A stretch of 64,000 nucleotides of DNA from Lujinxingia sediminis (GTDB lineage Bacteria > Myxococcota_A > Bradymonadia > Bradymonadales > Bradymonadaceae), in the NCBI RefSeq assembly GCF_004005565.1, contig NZ_SADD01000009.1, positions 1-64,000 on the forward strand. The letters run 5' to 3'. Below the pieces are notes generated by a model, which had not been told where the DNA came from, did no database searches, and saw nothing but the letters and a program-made list of their open reading frames with translations. The position numbers and the translations under genes are program-made. Positions 60,694-64,000 of this stretch are shown here, one piece after another (the first letter of the stretch is position 1; every line of letters begins with the position of its first letter).

Positions 60694-61554
60694 ATGGGAC
60701 AACTTTTTGCGTACGTATGCAGCGACGACAGCCTCAGCGGGGAGTTGATGGCCGGATGTGAGGAGGTGCTCGGGCAGGTGGCCCCCTCAGAGCGGGCGGG
60801 TCTGGGGCTGGCCTGGGCGCAGGGAGGGCGCACGCTGGTACGCAAGCAGCCCGGCGCGCGCGCGGCGGGCGTGGCGTTGGAGGCGTTGCTCTCCGATGTG
60901 CCAAGTCGGGCTGTGGTGGCGCATGTGCGGGCGCGAGATGAGGGAAGGCTTGCGGCCAGCGCGTTGCAGCCTTTTCGGGCGGGAGCCTGGGTATGGACCC
61001 AGGAGGGCTTTGGCCCGGATGACGAGGGGGCGTATGCGGCGATGCGCGAGCAGGTGCCGGAGCATCTTCGCCAGCGGCTGGGGGGCAGGGCGCTGGCCGA
61101 GGTGATGTTCTTGTCGGCGTATGCGGCGATGGAGCGCGTCTGGAAGCGCGCCTCGGAGCGGGAGCGCTGGCGGCAGGCGGCCCGGGCGATGGCCGATGCG
61201 CTGGAGCGGGCCCGGGGCGTGGTGGAGGGAGCGTTGCCGCGAGGCGCGGAGGGAGGAGGAGGGGCAGCGGTGGCGGCACGAGACCGGGGGTTAATCGCGT
61301 TGGCCATCGACCAGCCGCTCTACGTGCGGGTGGTCCGGGGGTTGGAGGTGGGCGAGGAGCGCCGGACTCAGGAGCATGTCGAGCGCGTGGCGCGGGAGAG
61401 GTTTCGGGCGGTGCTGGTGACCAGCGCACCGACCTCCGGGGCGGGGCCGGGCTGGGAGCCCCTGGGCCGTGGTCAGGCGTTGTGGGTGGATGAGAGCTGG
61501 GAGGTGTTTCGCACCTCCCTCCAGGCGTTGCTCCCGGGTGGGACACGGGGCTGA
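60694..61554 (+). CDS. Class II glutamine amidotransferase-like protein lacking the catalytic Cys
   Basis: 286 residues with GGGAG seven bases before the ATG. Amino-terminal segments line up with the YafJ/GATase-2 fold: AGLGLAWAQGGRTL at the DGWG strand, AVVAHVRARDEGRL at the AHIR strand, and LQPFRAGAWVWTQEGF at the THPF-W-HNG segment. The nucleophile Cys at position 2 is Gly, the HPF His is Gln and the HNG Asn/Gly loop reads EGF, so hydrolysis of glutamine is not expected. It may bind a ligand or act as an inactive partner. Confidence 0.6.
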   Translation: MGQLFAYVCSDDSLSGELMAGCEEVLGQVAPSERAGLGLAWAQGGRTLVRKQPGARAAGVALEALLSDVPSRAVVAHVRARDEGRLAASALQPFRAGAWVWTQEGFGPDDEGAYAAMREQVPEHLRQRLGGRALAEVMFLSAYAAMERVWKRASERERWRQAARAMADALERARGVVEGALPRGAEGGGGAAVAARDRGLIALAIDQPLYVRVVRGLEVGEERRTQEHVERVARERFRAVLVTSAPTSGAGPGWEPLGRGQALWVDESWEVFRTSLQALLPGGTRG

Positions 61555-61606
61555 GAAGGGAGGTTGTTGCGGAGTGTGTGGCGGAAATGCATGTAAAACC
61601 AGGGTG

Positions 61607-62749
61607 TTAGAAGCGTCCCCCGAAACGCACCCCGGCAAAGCCCCGGCCCAGGGCGGGGCCCACATTAAGGCTGACCGGTTCGGCTTCTTCGGCTTCGCCG
61701 GCGAGCAAGGGCCAGGTCAGCAGAACGGCGCCGGCGGCCATGGCGGTGGTGCCCAGAACGGTGAAGGTCACGCCCATCGCTGCGGTGTTGTAGAGGGTGG
61801 GGCAGCGGGAGTAGGCGGTGCCATCGGCACAGGTCGGATCGCCATCCTGGGCGATCAGCAGGATGCCAGCTACCGTCAAGAGGGCACCGGCGCCGACGCC
61901 GGCCCAGCCGTAGGCCAGGCGCTTGTCTTCGATATGGTCGACAAAACCGTCGCCGCGGGTGACCACCATGCGCTGGGGGGCGGGGGCTCCGCTTAAATGC
62001 ACCCGCACCATGATGAGCTCCGGGGAGGATTCGCTGACGATGATCGTCTCGCGCAGGTCGCGGTGGGTCTCCGAGGCAAAGCGAAGCTCCTGCTGGCCGG
62101 GCTCCACCTCCAGGGTGACTTCGCCGCGGCCGACGTCCTCATCGTTGAGGAGGATGCGGGTGTCGGCGGGCACCACGCTGATGCGCAGGCGTTTCTGGCC
62201 GGGGGTGGCCGCCTGAGTCGAGCCGGTGTCCAGGGCCTCGGCGCGGGGCGGGGCGCCGCGATCGCTCAGGTTGAGTGTGGCCAGGTTGGCGATGATGGCG
62301 GTCCGCACCTGGTTGACGACTTCAGCACGGCCGCAGAGCTCGCAGACGCCGCGATCTTCGACGAGCGCGGTGCCCTCCTGCAATTCGAAGATGTCGAGCG
62401 ACCAGTCATAGATCTGGCCCTCTTCGCGCACGCTCAGGCGCAGGCCGGCCTGGGCACCGGTGGCCTCTCCGGCGCGGATGAGGCAGTCGGCGGTGAAGCA
62501 GTCGCGCACCACCGGGTTGAGCTGGGAGCGTACGCGGTCGGCGCGAATGTAGCTGTAGAGGGAGTTCTGGTCGAAGGCATCGAGGATGCCCTCATTGAGG
62601 GCATCGCGCAGCGGGGCGTCGACGGTAGGACCGTAGTCGGTTTTGAGACCGGCGACGACCTGGGCGTGGGCGGTGGTGCCCGGGCCAAAGGTCAACGCGG
62701 TGGTGACGATGGCGGCGATGGCCAGCCAGAGAGGGCGAAGATGTGCCAT
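61607..62749 (-). CDS. Signal-peptide protein with PEGA-like domain
   Basis: 380 residues. Signal peptide to about residue 29 (TTAHA-QV). Residues 30-165 form an alpha/beta domain with two Cys pairs (CFTADC and CELCG) similar to curli- or TolB-like amino domains of myxobacterial proteins; 190-255 is a PEGA-like beta domain (ISVVPADTRILLNDEDVG); two membrane segments follow near 282-300 and 325-350. Its start is three bases after the murI stop, so the pair is an operon. Confidence 0.7.
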   Translation of the reverse strand: MAHLRPLWLAIAAIVTTALTFGPGTTAHAQVVAGLKTDYGPTVDAPLRDALNEGILDAFDQNSLYSYIRADRVRSQLNPVVRDCFTADCLIRAGEATGAQAGLRLSVREEGQIYDWSLDIFELQEGTALVEDRGVCELCGRAEVVNQVRTAIIANLATLNLSDRGAPPRAEALDTGSTQAATPGQKRLRISVVPADTRILLNDEDVGRGEVTLEVEPGQQELRFASETHRDLRETIIVSESSPELIMVRVHLSGAPAPQRMVVTRGDGFVDHIEDKRLAYGWAGVGAGALLTVAGILLIAQDGDPTCADGTAYSRCPTLYNTAAMGVTFTVLGTTAMAAGAVLLTWPLLAGEAEEAEPVSLNVGPALGRGFAGVRFGGRF

Positions 62750-62752
62750 AGC

Positions 62753-63601
62753 TTACCCGTGGGAAGTGGCGAAGGAGTCGATGATGTCGACGTGTTCGCA
62801 GCGCTCGGCCACGGAGTGGCCGAAGAAGCGCGAGGCGGTCTCGACAAAGCCTTCGGGCAGATCGGTGAGCAGGAAACGGTGGGAGCCCGGGTCGGTCGAA
62901 GGGGTGTGCAGGGAGAGGGCTGCCAGGGTCTCTCGGAGCGCGGTGGCGGTGGCCGAGGCGCTGTCGAGAAGTTCAAGCGGGCGGCGCATCACCTCGGCGG
63001 CGACCGAGGCGATGGCGTGGTGCAAGAGGGGGTAGTGGGTGCAGCCCAGGATCATGGTGTCGACCGGGGTGGAAGCCAGGGGCTCGAGGTAGTGGCGAAG
63101 CACCTGCTCGACGACCGGACCCTCGGTCCAGCCCTCCTCGGCCAGGGGCACGAGCAGCGGGCAGGCGATGGGGTGGACGTGGGCGTCGGGCCGAAGATTC
63201 ATCAGCGCGCGTGTGTAGCTGTTGCTGCGCACAGTGGCTCGGGTGCCGATCATGGCGATGTGTCCACTGGCGGAGCGGCGCGCGGCCAGGGTTGCCACCG
63301 GGTCGACGACACCGAAGACGGGGATCTCCAGGGCGTCCTGGAGGGCCGGGAGGGCGTAGGCGGTGGCGGTGTTGCAGGCCACGACCAGGGCCTTGATGTT
63401 GCGGCCGACGAGCTGGCGAGCGGCGTTGAGCGCGTAGCGGCGGATGGTCTCGGCGCCGCGGTTTCCGTAGGGAACGCGCGCGGTATCTCCCAGATAGAGA
63501 AGATCCTCGTGGGGCAGCGCCTCGACCAGGGCGCGCATGACGGTGAGACCGCCGACGCCGCTGTCGAAGACGCCGATGGGGCGTTGGGCCTGTGGGTTCA
63601 T
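62753..63601 (-). CDS. murI: Glutamate racemase
   Basis: 282 residues from the ATG at 63601. Catalytic residues are in place: Asp13 in FDSGVGG, Cys76 in ACNTATA and Cys187 in GCTHYPLL. It supplies D-glutamate for the peptidoglycan stem peptide. Full length for the family. The PEGA-type protein follows three bases on. The frame extends upstream to 63739 without any family similarity. Confidence 0.97.
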   Translation of the reverse strand: MNPQAQRPIGVFDSGVGGLTVMRALVEALPHEDLLYLGDTARVPYGNRGAETIRRYALNAARQLVGRNIKALVVACNTATAYALPALQDALEIPVFGVVDPVATLAARRSASGHIAMIGTRATVRSNSYTRALMNLRPDAHVHPIACPLLVPLAEEGWTEGPVVEQVLRHYLEPLASTPVDTMILGCTHYPLLHHAIASVAAEVMRRPLELLDSASATATALRETLAALSLHTPSTDPGSHRFLLTDLPEGFVETASRFFGHSVAERCEHVDIIDSFATSHG

Positions 63602-63895
63602 GGGTGGGTTCCGCTCGTGAGTGGTCGGTAAAAGGCGACACGTCCTGGCGCGCACGATAAGCGGGGAGGGGGACGCTGACCAGCTTTTTCGGGAGGGAGG
63701 GGTGTCGGAGCGCTTTGCCGTGAGTTGCACCCGGCACAAAGCTCGGGCGTAGCGCGTGTGGGGGTTGATGGGGGCGATGGAGCGGGCTAGGTTGAGGCCC
63801 TGTCGAAGTGATCATGCATCTTTGTAGCCGCGCTGGTTGGACGAGGGCAGGTGCCAGTCCTCGTACTGCGCGATGAATGCGATTCAGGAGTACCC
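63602..63895. other. Divergent intergenic region
   Basis: About 290 bases between murI and the last gene, with no gene supported. It must hold both promoters, but none is clear. Confidence 0.4.
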
Positions 63896-64000
63896 GTGAG
63901 TGACGATACGACGCCCCGCAGTGAACCCGGCGGCGTGAAGACAAAGCTGGTGATGCTGGTGCTGGGCCCGATCATGATCGGGCTCTCCGTGCTGGTGGCG
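63896..64000 (+). CDS. Start of a membrane protein, cut by the window edge
   Basis: 35 codons from a GTG at 63896 with AGGAG five bases upstream. The peptide begins with a short polar stretch (SDDTTPRSEPGG) and enters a membrane segment (MLVLGPIMIGLSVLVA). The family cannot be told from this part. Confidence 0.7.
   Translation, partial: MSDDTTPRSEPGGVKTKLVMLVLGPIMIGLSVLVA

Overview
The window looks like chromosomal DNA from a GC-rich, deltaproteobacterial-type predator-like bacterium, most plausibly of the Myxococcota/Bradymonadales kind. The sequence basis is: protein kinases with an N-terminal zinc ribbon, PEGA-domain surface proteins, many short lipoproteins, a Cys-rich C-terminal anchor of the MYXO-CTERM type, a Roadblock/LC7 protein, Asp-rich linkers, and strongly GC-biased third codon positions. 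The taxonomic placement is inference; no rRNA is present.

Bases 1-15153 are a phage-derived island. A minus-strand siphovirus-like tail module (tail tube, frameshifted tail chaperone pair, tape measure, two distal tail proteins, a tip protein) is preceded by small regulators and a divergent pair of XRE repressor-type genes, but no terminase, portal, capsid or sheath gene is in front of it. The left edge holds part of a second copy of the tip gene with a 67-bp block that is almost identical to the first. A plus-strand lipoprotein gene of lower GC lies between the two copies. A truncated baseplate J gene and a Cys-rich lipoprotein sit at the right side of the island. The clearest new observation is a canonical G_GGA_AAA slippery heptamer that joins the tail chaperone to a downstream frame with no stop, giving a G/GT-type product.

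Bases 15306-30255 hold host genes: a lipoprotein and M23 peptidase pair, a tRNA-Gly(CCC), a large TPR scaffold, efp, a Roadblock protein, a GT39-type membrane glycosyltransferase with its partner, a BKACE-family enzyme, ahcY, and a Cys-rich lipoprotein with an internal duplication. Two TTCGCGAA palindromes lie upstream of ahcY.

Bases 30633-47465 carry a Ser/Thr kinase, a PEGA protein, a solitary PglX-like adenine methyltransferase, envelope lipoproteins, an OmpA-family protein, an SDR-like protein, a hybrid histidine kinase, an overlapping enoyl-CoA hydratase/amidase/CheR operon, a queuosine-tRNA-mannosyltransferase-like protein and a standalone rpsD.

Bases 47665-59397 centre on rpoB and rpoC. 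They are not preceded by rplKAJL; a NERD-domain protein with a degenerate kinase domain lies upstream, followed by a good sigma70-type promoter and a leader of about 445 nt. The right end has mtnC, a tiny lipoprotein, a class II amidotransferase-like protein that has lost its nucleophile, a PEGA-type protein, murI and the first codons of a further membrane protein.
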